A stretch of DNA of 64,000 bases from Litoditis marina (Eukaryota; Nematoda; Chromadorea; Rhabditida; Rhabditidae): positions 17,268,090-17,332,089 of the forward strand of contig OZ038437.1 of assembly GCA_964036275.1 (NCBI GenBank). The letters run 5' to 3'. Shown here piece after piece: positions 54,601 through 64,000 of the stretch. Both the position numbers and the translations under genes were made by a program. Below the pieces are notes generated by a model. That model was given only the letters and a program-made list of their open reading frames with translations. It ran no database searches and had not been told where the DNA came from. The number at the start of each line of letters is the position of its first letter. Within the stretch, counting starts at the first letter, position 1.

Positions 54601-57600
54601 AAAACATGATCACAATATAGTGTATCGCAAATATATACAAATCCTCGACATAGCTGCAAGCCTGGCACTCCAACGCAGCACGGCATGACCTGGCGACCCG
54701 ACTTTGTTCAATTTGACCTCAACCGCGGTACCTGCGGTGATGGATGGAATGGTTTGAGATCTGAAATTGGAAATAAAGTGATCAACCGAGAGCTGGAAAA
54801 CTCGACATCTCGGGTTCCTGCACTGAGGAAACGTGATTTCTGCACATCTCGTCCTGATTGGCACGGAGTAGGCGATGTCGGCTTTGTGACGTTTAGTGCA
54901 GGTTCCTGACATTTTCTCAATCGCCTTCAAAGTGGCTCGACGTGGTGGATTTCGGAAGAAAAAGTTCTGCATTTCGTGGCTTTCGGTCAGTGCGACGATT
55001 CGAGTAGATTCAAGGTAGTCCTACAATCCTCGAAGGCCTTCTCAATTTTCGATGTGGCTACGAGCTTGGCGTAGTCATTGCTGGTAGTGAACGGCAGGAC
55101 ACTCAAAGCGGATCTTCTTGTTCTCGGACCAAGTGAGTAGGCCTCTGGAGAAGCTGCGTGCGTTGATGAACATCCGGGGTTGTAGACAATGGAACTCCGA
55201 AGGATGGCGTAGCAATTCAACATCTGAAGATTCGACAGAATGCAGGATATGAAGTTCTCAGAAGATTCGTGGACGCGTACTGTTCTGGTGGAAATGCGAC
55301 ATGTTGCCGTCCACTCATGAGGCAAGGAAGAGTATCCGCGTGATGTTGGACTTTGGAATCCGAGTTCATCTCATTTCATGCTCAAACAGCGAGGTGTTAG
55401 ACGATGAGACCGCCGAATCTTGTAGATCTTGATGATTGTCACACTCGAAACTGTATCGACGATGATCGAGTAGCTCACGATTCCATCGAAAGACAGTTAA
55501 CTTCCGATTGGTTGAACACGAGACAAATAAATATACATGACGAAAGAAACATTGCAAGTGCCGAACATGCACCGACTTCAAACATGAAACTAGAACCTAA
55601 GAGTATTGAAATCAATATCAGCAAATGTACCAGGCAAAACGAACTAGAAATTGCGCCTCCCGTTTGGAGTTATATGAATCTAACGCGTATAAACTCAATA
55701 ACGGATGGAATAAACTGAGAATAGCGAACAATTTCTTACCAATAATGTATGTATTGGGAATGGTCCCGTTTTGGTGGTAATAAACTGTTTGCTCTAGGGT
55801 CTAGATAGATGGAAGATTAGACGGCGGTGGGTTACAATGTATCACATGATGATTTATGAGAGGTCAATGGGTCAGGATAAGGCAGCGGCATATGATGGGA
55901 AATGTATACGGTATCCAAGAATTCAATATGTGCACTATGATTTTGATGGAAAATTAAATTATATATTAAATAAGTATTGGATTTTGGTATAATTTAGGCA
56001 CATATTTGATATCTTGGATACGTAAAAAGTTAAATAGGAAAGGGACGACCGGTCTCTGAACCCTAACATCCCAAGTTCCTAGTATGTACAAAATATACAC
56101 TCTTTGAGCGAGTCTTCTGTTCAATGTTTCCAGAAAATTTCATAAACTGTGCAAAGTTGTTTAGATAAAATAAGAAAGTGCACAAGTTATAGAAACATTC
56201 TGGAACAAAACAACAGGCAGTCAACATTACATTACAAACAAAAAGAGACGACTGGGGCGTATTAGACCACGTAGCTATTTTCCGCACATTCCTAAACTAG
56301 AGCAGCAGAGAGGAATAGGGTAGGTTGCAAACCTGACAGCGTGCACACCGTCAACAAAATACTCACTGTGAAATGAAAGCTGCGAAAAATGTCACTTTTG
56401 CCATACAAAATCGAGGAATGGTGATTGGAATCCTCACTTGGTGAGTTATCCGGGATCTCCACTGTTATGCTACAGGATCTGGCCCCTATTGGGTTAGAGC
56501 CTGAACACACCTAGGGTCCACGCGGTGTAGCGGTTTTATATTAGTTTAGTTTGTAAGGCACCTTGGACCCAACCTCAATTTATATAGGACAAAAGGCAGG
56601 GGCTTAACCCTGGACTGCCCTTCCCTGAGCGATAACAGAAGTCTTAGTTATATACTAATTCATATCAGACATGTTAATAACATCACTACAATAAAATAGT
56701 AATGAATAAACTACGGTTATTATTAGGATCCAGACCGAGATAGATCCCAAATAGACGGACCTATCTTGGCTGGTACAGGGAAGGGGAACTGGCGGGTTGA
56801 CCCCGCCTCTCGCACTGATAGGACGTATGGTCCCGAACAGAGCGAGAGGACAGACTCGTGACAGATCAATAAACACAGCAGTTTGACCCAATTACGCCCA
56901 AAGTCACATGGATCAAAATACAAACGCAACAGATACCCGTCTGTTGTGCCTTTTGTTCGTATTTCTGCTGATTCACCAAGTACCCAAGTTTTCAGCGTAG
57001 TAATAAGCTGTTTCATCCCGCTCATTCTAAATTGTTCGAATACTCATAAAAGTACGAGAAACATAGGTCTGATTTCGGCAAAACCACGAAAACTTGGCTA
57101 CTTCTGGAGCAGAATCATGATTTTCACGCACCTAATGTGCTCTGGTTTCAGTTGTACGTTTGGATCAAACTACTACTCAACGAGCACTTCCTCAACAACT
57201 TTGTCCTAGATAAGCATTTTGAACTCGCTCATTTCAGTTGCGTTCTCGTGCTTCGACTGAGTATTCTACTCTGAGAGAAGTGTTCCGGGTCGCCAGTTTC
57301 AACATGCTCGAGGGAAACATTCAACGCATGAAATCAGTGGTGGATTCGCTTGACCTGGTAACCGCCAATTCTTTATATAACCGGTGTTTTGGTTACCTGA
57401 GAAGGTACCCCAGGTAACCTACTTGAGTATATGGTTGATTTTGTAGAAAGCAGGACTTAGGCCGCATTCATACTTTTTAGGTCGGCGTTCAACGCCGGCG
57501 TTAATAGTGAAGAAAACATACGTATTGATTGGCGCCGGCGTTAACGCCAAAAAAATCGATGCGTATGTTTTCTTCACATTAACGCCGGCGTTGAACGCCG

Positions 57601-60600
57601 ACGTAAAAAGTATGAAAGCGGCCTTAGAGAGTAACCTACTGGAACTTTGATTTTTCTAGACACGTTTTTTTGCTTACACACTGCCAAAACCTGGAGTTTG
57701 CCTTGTTCCGAATGGCGAAAACTGCACTCGAGCAGAATTCTTCTTCTTGAACAGCTCGTTTTATTGAGTTTGTCGTTCGTCTTAGTTGAACTTTAGAGTG
57801 TGTCATAATTGTTAGCTTGTTTACAGCCGCTGTATCCATATTTAGGATATATCATGTTACGTATTATATTGAGGCATATTATACACTTTATTATATACAT
57901 TATATAATTTAGTATAGTATGCCTCAATATTGATTGTTTGCTTCCAGCCGCTGTCCCAATTGGAGAAGAATGGTCATTTGGCTGGCAGCAGTCGAGGTTT
58001 CGACGACATTCTGGCCAAATGCCAGCAGCAAAAGGCAGCCCTTCTGGACATCGAATCGGAGTTGGAAGGACAGATTAAGAAGCATTTGGACAAGTTGGAG
58101 GTTCGTCTGTTCAAACTGCATTTTAGTTACACCCCCTTGCCCTGTATGGACAAAACACCTCTTTTCTGGAACTTACGCACATTTTCAGACGCTAAACTGT
58201 TGAAAACGCGATAAACGAGAGAAGTAAGCACTTTTCCACGAGTATTATGCTCGTTTGGGGTTACGGACATTCATTTTAGTTGCACACGCACAGTCATTGA
58301 AGTGGTTCACATATGCTCCTCTGCACATTGCACGCGCTCCAGTCGTTTGCAACCCCACATCGTTTGAAAATATTCGATAGTCTTTGAAAAATCGGTAAAT
58401 CAAACTCGTTTCCGATATAAAGTAGTTCTTAGCTTGCCATCAAAATCATGAACATTCTCTCGATTTTCATAGAGAGAAGGCGATTTCGGTACCTGGTTAT
58501 TCTAATTACCAGAGAAAAACTGATATGAGGCTACACCGCTTTCAGCAGAAACAACGCTTCATCTCAGACCAGCTCAAACTTACCTTAAATACTGAAAACA
58601 TAACCTTAGACAACACTCTCTTACAGGCTCTAATTAAACTGTCCGAATAGTCACAATTCAGCTACTTTTACGTCGAAATCGAAAGGATTTGCCTATTTTG
58701 ATGCAAAACCATCAATTTTCACGAATTTCCATCTAAAACAGGACCTATTTTTGCCGATTAGTCGCTATAGGTGACTTTCTTATATTTGAATGTTTTCAGG
58801 GAATCGCCGACAAGTTGAAGCATGCTGCCAGCTACGAGCCAGACGGTCAGTTATTCTCATCTCAGGGGTAGTTTTATCTCAAAACCAGGGATGACCAAAA
58901 TTTTGATCGGCCTGGCGGCTGGAACGACCCCAATCCCCTCAAAAGTTGAACAAATTCGGAATGGTTCAAAAGTAAGCACTCTGAACAGGGAATATTTCAA
59001 TTCGAAATTTGAATTTATCCAAATCGTTTCGCATTTATTTCATTTTATACTCAAATTTTGGGCCCCTTGGAGGCGAAAAAGACCTCCCCGTTGAAAAATA
59101 CCAACTTTGGTAATCCCTGCTTCAAAAAGCGCCATAATTTTCGAAAATCGGACAAACACGGGGGGGGTATAGGATTTGTCAAGCCGTTGTGGACACCGTA
59201 CCATAGATTTTGTAAGGGGCGGGGTTTGGCGAGGGGCCAGTCAGTCTGCGTATCCTTGATCCCCACACTGTCTCGACCGCTGGCAGATGATCAACGACCG
59301 CTCGCCCCGCATCGCCCAATCAATCGAACCCTCTGCTGTCTTTATGGGGAGAATGACGACTATAGGGTCACATATAGCGTATAGGCCTGCTTTGGGTAAG
59401 GGGAACTTTATGGTTGTTTAATTAACTTTGTTGTTGGAAGTCAAAGGAAACCAGTGAAGGCGTGAAGATACTACACAAATAACCGGTTTTCACGTAACCA
59501 GATACAACTAGGTTACTTGTAGAGAATGGGGGATGAGAGGCCAACTTGGACAGAGGTTCTGATTCAGGCTCTTTTAAGATCAGGTGGTAGAGCTCACGCG
59601 GCGCGAAATGCAACTCGCCAAGTTTACAGCAGGATCTAGCATACACCAGTAAAGTTATCAGAACAGTCAGAAAAATTTGGGAAACGGACTACTTTTTTGC
59701 CGAAAACAAGAATATAAGTCTACTTTTGATGAAAATCGTAAATTTTCACGTGTTAACATCTGAAAACGGACTACTTTCTGTCACTTGGTCGGACCTTACT
59801 TACTCATCAAGTTAACAGTAGAACAACATAGCAGTCAACAATATAGCAGCTTTCTGTGGTTCTAGTATTGCCGGTGTCCCTCAAAACTGCCCGTTTCAGC
59901 AGTGTTGAGTGCTCGTGTGAATGCCGCCACAGCCACAGAATCGGGTGGGAATGAGCGACTCATCCAACTAATCAATAATAGCACAGTCGAATATGTGCAT
60001 TTCAAGGTGAGGCTCATTTTTGGATATTGGATTCAAACGAGAGAGCAACGAATATCAGACTACAAATGAAGCAGGATACAGTTCGCCTAGTTTGAGTTTG
60101 TATACGAATTCATGAAGTTTACATTTCGTGAAGTTCAGCTTGACGTAGTGAATTCAAAAAATACATAAATTCTGGTAAAATAGAGCATCTTTCGGGGATC
60201 TGGCTGTAGTTCTGTTAATTGAAAGAAAAACACTTGAAAAACACATCCTCTTCTACGAAAAACATATAAACTAGACGAACTTGTATCCCTTTGTTAACTA
60301 TAGAAGTAGCCCGGAATCAACAATTAGTCGAGCTTGTTTAAATATTTTCAATTTTCTAGTTTTCTTCTAATTAACTCAGGTGAGAAGTGAATGGCCTGCT
60401 ATACCATGTTATAGTGGAATATAGAGTTAGGTTGATATATAGCTTAATCTTATAGATTTTTACCATAATTTGGTATATTAGGCCAATAATTTTTCACCTA
60501 TAGTCGTCGCCAACAGAAAGGCGGGAGGGTACTGTATATCTCACTTTCCGCTGTGCACGCACACATATATCCGATTCCAAATATTACCTTGCATGTGCTC

Positions 60601-60928
60601 CAATAGCGCAGCGGTTAGCGCGCTGTCACGAAACTTTTGCTCGCAGGTTCGATTCCGGCGGAAGACCGAAATTTATAAATTTGGCACTTACTATATGTAA
60701 AATGTTTTTTTTCAGGCCAATAAGCCGTTCACAGCCTCCCTGGAGACAACTGATGGCGTAATTTCGCCCGGTTGTCAGTTTGGCTTGGTTTTGTCTCACG
60801 CAAAGTCCATTTGTCAGTCCAAAATCATGACAAAGGAGGTTACCGTAATGTATTCGACTCACTCTTCCCGTACGATTGAGGGAGAACCCCTATCACTTGA
60901 TCGTCAGCTAGTTATTTTGCTTGTATAA
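51609..60928 (+). CDS. T5: TRIM-like RING, B-box, coiled-coil protein, about 370 aa
   Basis: Exons: 51609-51639, 51874-52038, 52363-52424, 52773-52904, 53744-53827, 57238-57357, 57948-58100, 58800-58845, 59900-60006 and 60716-60928 (TAA). Phases agree throughout. The RING is a perfect C3HC4: Cys3, Cys6, Cys22, His24, Cys27, Cys30, Cys46, Cys49 (CPVC, VCGHSLCKKC, CPLC). A B-box-like region follows: Cys91, Cys94, Cys106, Cys109, then Cys137, Cys140, His146, His149 and His152 (CASCFLEGLHDGHKSH). The coiled-coil exons begin LRSRAST and PLSQLEK. The 54-nt exon of T2 and T3 is not evident; the intron where it should lie (53828-57237) holds an LTR element. The last exon directly follows a tRNA-like repeat and has no counterpart in T1-T4. 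Proteins of this make-up are generally E3 ubiquitin ligases; the substrate is unknown. Confidence 0.85.
53540..53700 (+). repeat. tRNA-like dispersed repeat S, eroded copy
   Basis: AATACTGTATATCTCATCTA, GTAAGGACACATATACGATT, then CTTTTGGGCTCGGTTCGAGCC, following the order of the S repeat but strongly diverged. It ends just before the B-box exon of T5 at 53744. Confidence 0.45.
54093..54488 (-). repeat. LTR (3' LTR in minus orientation)
   Basis: 396 bp; pairs with 56468-56863. Contains GGACCCAACCTCAATTTATA and CAGGGAAGGGGAACTGGCGG (+ strand). Confidence 0.85.
56468..56863 (-). repeat. LTR (5' LTR in minus orientation)
   Basis: 396 bp, the same length as the left copy; about 96% alike by eye, with differences clustered near 56830-56845. 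Confidence 0.85.
57457..57627. mobile_element. Palindromic element with AACGCCGGCGTT arms in T5 intron
   Basis: Arms of about 75 bp are near-perfect inverses: AGGCCGCATTCATACTTTTT, GTCGGCGTTCAACGCCGGCG at the left; GCCGGCGTTGAACGCCGACG and TATGAAAGCGGCCTT at the right. The arms contain the palindrome AACGCCGGCGTT. The core is only about 25 bp. It follows exon 57238-57357 by 100 bp. Confidence 0.9.
60500..60714 (+). repeat. tRNA-like dispersed repeat S, copy abutting T5 last exon
   Basis: TCGTCGCCAACAGAAAGGCG, GGAGGGTACTGTATATCTCA, CTTTCCGCTGTGCACGCACA, then A-box-like TAGCGCAGCGGTTAGCG (60604-60620) and B box GGTTCGATTCC (60646-60656), ending TTTGGCACTTACTATATG. The TTTTTTTTCAG acceptor of the last T5 exon follows at once. 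Confidence 0.8.
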
Positions 60929-62749
60929 CATGTACAATAGTTATTGCAACAACCATCTTATCTTAAACTCGACTAGTTATTGTTCTCTAATATAAGTTGT
61001 CACCGGCTAGGTTAAGGAGTTTGTCAAGAAAAGAGCAATTATATTCACTAGCGAGTTACCAAGTTATACGTTGATGGCCAGTTAGTTATGCTGCTTCTAT
61101 TACAGTGAGTTGTAACCTATATTCCCTTTTATGTACTGGTGATATACGAGGGATACTTTTCAATGATAGTCTAATGATCCTGCTGTTTAGCGTACAAATT
61201 TAACTTGTAACCGACTAGGAAAAACCTTTGTTTGGAGATCGTAACCGATATTCTAGTTTAATGTACCGTGTTGGTTCTTGGCCGGTTACAATTACTAGCG
61301 AGTATTAGTTGTGAATGATTTGTGAATGTTCGAGTTGTGTTTTGGTTCTACTAATAGTTGTATCAAGGTACGAATGTTTTAAGAAAATTCCGTGATGTGG
61401 CCTAATTTTAACTTTTTTTTTTCGTTTATTCAACTAGCAGAGTATCCTCCAATTTAGAATTTGGCGTAAATTTTCTCTTTTTGTAACGCTCTCTCTAGAA
61501 TTGGTTGGTTTTGTTGCTATTACACTTTTCTCTTACCTGTCAATAACTCAGTAGGATACTGTAGCACCTGTCTATTGCATACCATCCGAGCGATTCATAC
61601 GCTTTCTCAAATTTGTCCTGATACCGTATATTAGTCAATTTCGCTTTTTGACGTATTTAGTGTCGTATACGTGCTAATCTTCTCATATCTCTACAGGTTG
61701 CAGATAATTTCATGTTTTAAGCTGTGAATGTTATCTATCAGTGATTGTTTCTGTCATTTCAAGTGTTTCTACAACATGAATAAAACTTCTGCATGAAATG
61801 TTCTATAGCAATAAGATTTTTGTGTATTCATTGCCACATTTTGTTTTGGTCTCATTTTTCATGTTCAGTTTGGGAGTTTCGTGAAAGAAAGACAGAAGTG
61901 GGCTCATAATGAGAGAGAGAACGAGCGCGGGAAGAGAAAGACAGTTGGACATAAAGAGAGAGAAAGGGAAAGATCGTAGAGGATAGATTAAGTATTTAGA
62001 GAGAGGTAGGAAAAGAAAGGTGGAGACAAAGATAGGGAACTAAAGTTTGATTTTAAGAGAGGGAGAGAAAGAAAGAGGTGACCAGAGACGGAAGAACATA
62101 CAAAGAGAAAATAGGGGTTAGTAGAGTACTCTCCGTTCCTACTGAGAGTTCGGCTGTCACTAAATAATCTACTTGTAAGTTTGATTTTTCCGAAAAAAAA
62201 CCTATTCTTTTGCATTTTCCAGCTGAAACATTCAGATTACAGCATTCTAACCTGTGGGCTATACTGAGACCCTTTCAAGATAGAGTGCACACTTTAACAC
62301 TCATATTGTGTCCAACCACTTTACTACTTGAACTCTTTGTGCGGAAAATTTTCAAGTTCTTCAAGTCATACATCCAATTTACAAGTCTTTTTTCTTCATT
62401 CTTATACGTTTTCATATATTTTCTGCATGCATAAAATTCACAGAAGTACACAAATTAGTGAGAATGAAGAGAAAAGTGACTATTGGTTCTAAAAAATTAC
62501 CAGCATTGCATTTTCACAGGAATATAATGAAGGGGAATTTCCAATACGATAAGGAAATCTCGGCATTACGGCAATCCTGTGGTAATTCCCCTTGCTAGAC
62601 GAAAGACGAAATATTTAAAAAAAATTAGACTAATTGATTTTACCAAATACTTTAGGTATAAAGATGAATACATTAAAATTGAATGATCGCAAACGCATCT
62701 TAGATATATATATCCATCTTTCTAAAAACAACCGATTTGACACTACTCC
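60929..62749. other. Region right of T5
   Basis: Probably includes the T5 3' UTR; an AATAAA lies at 61779-61784, 850 bp after the stop. GA-rich DNA runs from 61907 to 62110, and a fragment of R6 (CCGTTCCTACTGAGAGT) is near 62130. No other gene is visible. Confidence 0.5.
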
Positions 62750-64000
62750 AGAATCCCAGAATACGTCACTCTTACATTGAGTTTCACCGTTAATTGACCC
62801 TTTCTAAGATATTACCATCATTTGAAAATATATGTGACGTCAACTTTGCACTTTTCAAAAATGACGTCATCCGAGCTCCAGAATCCTCGATGACGTCATC
62901 AGTAGAAGACTTACATCTAAATCGATGTCAGTTCATGTCGTGGTATCATACTTCAAATTTTACTTGAATTCATGAAAAAGTGGGGGCCCAACGAATGTAA
63001 GATTTGTCTTCTGCTGTGCGCCCCTTAGACAACTACTCTCAAATGGAACAGCTACTGCTACAAAAACCGAAAAATACTAATATACTCAAGTATAACTGTT
63101 CATTACAAACATACAAAAGTCGTAAAATATTTTCTCAAACCTGTAAACTAGAATCTACAAGTCACAGCTGCGAAAGAGAGAACAACTGTTGAATAATATG
63201 ACAAACGTTATAGCACCTAGAATTGGCACCTAGAAAGTAATGACAAAAAATGCCAACCATTGTGCACAAAACCAGGAACTCTATAATTGAGTACGTTGAG
63301 TTAACATCTGTGATTTGTAGATTCTAGTTTACAGGTTTGAGAAAATATTTTACGACTTTTGTATGTTTGTAATGAACAGTTATACTTGAGTATATTAGTA
63401 TTTTTCGGTTTTTGTAGCAGTAGCTGTTCCATTTGAGAGTAGTTGTCTAAGGGGCGCACAGCAGAAGACAAATCTTACATTCGTTGGGCCCCCACTTTTT
63501 CATGAATTTTTCTCTTTTTGTATACATGCCGTAGGTATGTGGTTTGATCTGTACAGTGCAGATAAAATTGTTTCCTTAATCAACCACTTGTCAAGTATTA
63601 CCATCATTCGGAAAAAAATATGACGTCAACATTGCAGTTCTAGAAACTTAGTTCATCTGCCCTTCAGAATCCCAGAATACGTCATGTTTGAATGAACTTT
63701 CATCGTGAATTGACCATTTTTAAGAAACTTCCAGCATTCGAAAACATATTTCACGTCAATTTTTTCAAAAGTTGACGTCATCTGGCCTTCTGAATTCCAG
63801 AATAAGTCATATTTAGATAAAGTTTTATCGTTAATATACCATTTTTAAGATATTTTCAGCAGTTGAAAATATATGTGACGTCAACTTTGCACTTTTCAAA
63901 AATGACGTCATCTGGTCTCCAGAATCCCAGAATACGTCACTCTTAGATTGAGTTTCACCGTTAATTGACCCTTTCTAAGATATTTTCAGCATTTGAAAAT
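62750..64000 (-). mobile_element. Composite element A4, chimeric and cut by the window end
   Basis: Left piece 62750-62966: one 130-bp unit plus the head-side flank (CAGTAGAAGACTTACATCTA, GTTCATGTCGTGGTATCATA), ending ACTTGAATT. A foldback follows (about 62967-63512), then linker TATACATGCCGTAGGTATGT and 130-bp units (63600-64000) in the normal minus order. In A3 the left piece lies on the other side of the satellite, so two element parts are joined here at GAATT. Confidence 0.75.

Larger units (their letters stand above)
54093..56863 (-). mobile_element. Internally deleted LTR retroelement in T5 intron 5
   Basis: Two direct repeats of 396 bp each, 54093-54488 and 56468-56863, start TG and end CA on the minus strand (TGTCATGAG...CTGTAGCA). 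By eye they differ at about 17 positions. A purine-rich GAAGGGGTGGCG precedes the left repeat on the minus strand, as a polypurine tract would before a 3' LTR, so the element is antisense to T5. The interior is only 1979 bp, too short for full gag-pol; its minus-strand frames (for example 54610-54972 and 54987-55325) are short and I recognise no reverse transcriptase or integrase motif. No target duplication is visible. Confidence 0.75.

Noticed and set aside
57152..57202. Missing 54-nt family exon of T5
   Set aside because: An acceptor exists, but the length (51) and donor (GTCCTA) are wrong and the peptide does not resemble VARQKLE or ICVLEKR.
60598..60672. Functional tRNA gene
   Set aside because: A and B boxes are good but the acceptor stem does not pair, and the sequence is part of a dispersed repeat.

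Overview
The window looks like nuclear DNA of a Caenorhabditis-type nematode. Genes are split into short exons with strong TTTTCAG-like 3' splice sites, intergenic DNA is AT-rich, and there is a dense load of short palindromic transposons. All gene models were built by reading exons by eye, checking that splice phases agree and comparing paralogues inside the window. No database was searched.

Left half (1-30 kb), all on the + strand: four related genes in tandem. T1 (119-5686, only its 3' part is in the window), T2 (9134-17562), T3 (19444-24713) and T4 (27745 to about 30056). A fifth member, T5 (51609-60928), lies on the + strand at the right. They form a TRIM-like family: a RING finger, a B-box-like zinc region and a coiled coil. 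T5 is the most complete and has a perfect C3HC4 RING. T3 has the same layout but its RING exon is out of frame at an A8 run. T4 has lost the middle of the zinc region, fusing half a RING to half a B-box. T2 is divergent, with a different Cys/His cluster and a long coiled coil. RING/B-box proteins are usually E3 ubiquitin ligases; that role is inferred here.

Middle (32.9-50.2 kb), mostly on the - strand: a complete eight-exon BTB-domain gene (33149-37380), which suits a Cullin-3 substrate adaptor; a small secreted-peptide gene (41065-42175) with another short coding exon inside its intron; and the 3' part of a proline-rich/acidic coiled-coil gene (44114-50216). In that gene two compensating frameshifts appear to have recoded about 60 residues. 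A tiny two-exon + strand gene (32906-33104) lies tail to tail with the BTB gene.

Mobile DNA fills most introns and spacers. The most striking elements are two families of composite elements (A: 3066-4835, 10477-12717, 25045-26704, and 62750 to the window end; B: 6779-8732, 20629-22074). The five copies whose head lies in the window start with the same hairpin head right after an A (A|TC...), then carry a minisatellite (130-bp TGACGTCA-rich units in A, about 286-bp GGCGCC-rich units in B), and all six end in a large foldback. They resemble minisatellite-bearing non-autonomous Helitrons but lack a recognisable Helitron 3' end. There are also at least eight families of small inverted-repeat elements, a tRNA-like dispersed repeat with A and B boxes in its 3' half, a TCGAG-rich element with a 6-bp target duplication, and an internally deleted LTR element with 396-bp LTRs inside a T5 intron.
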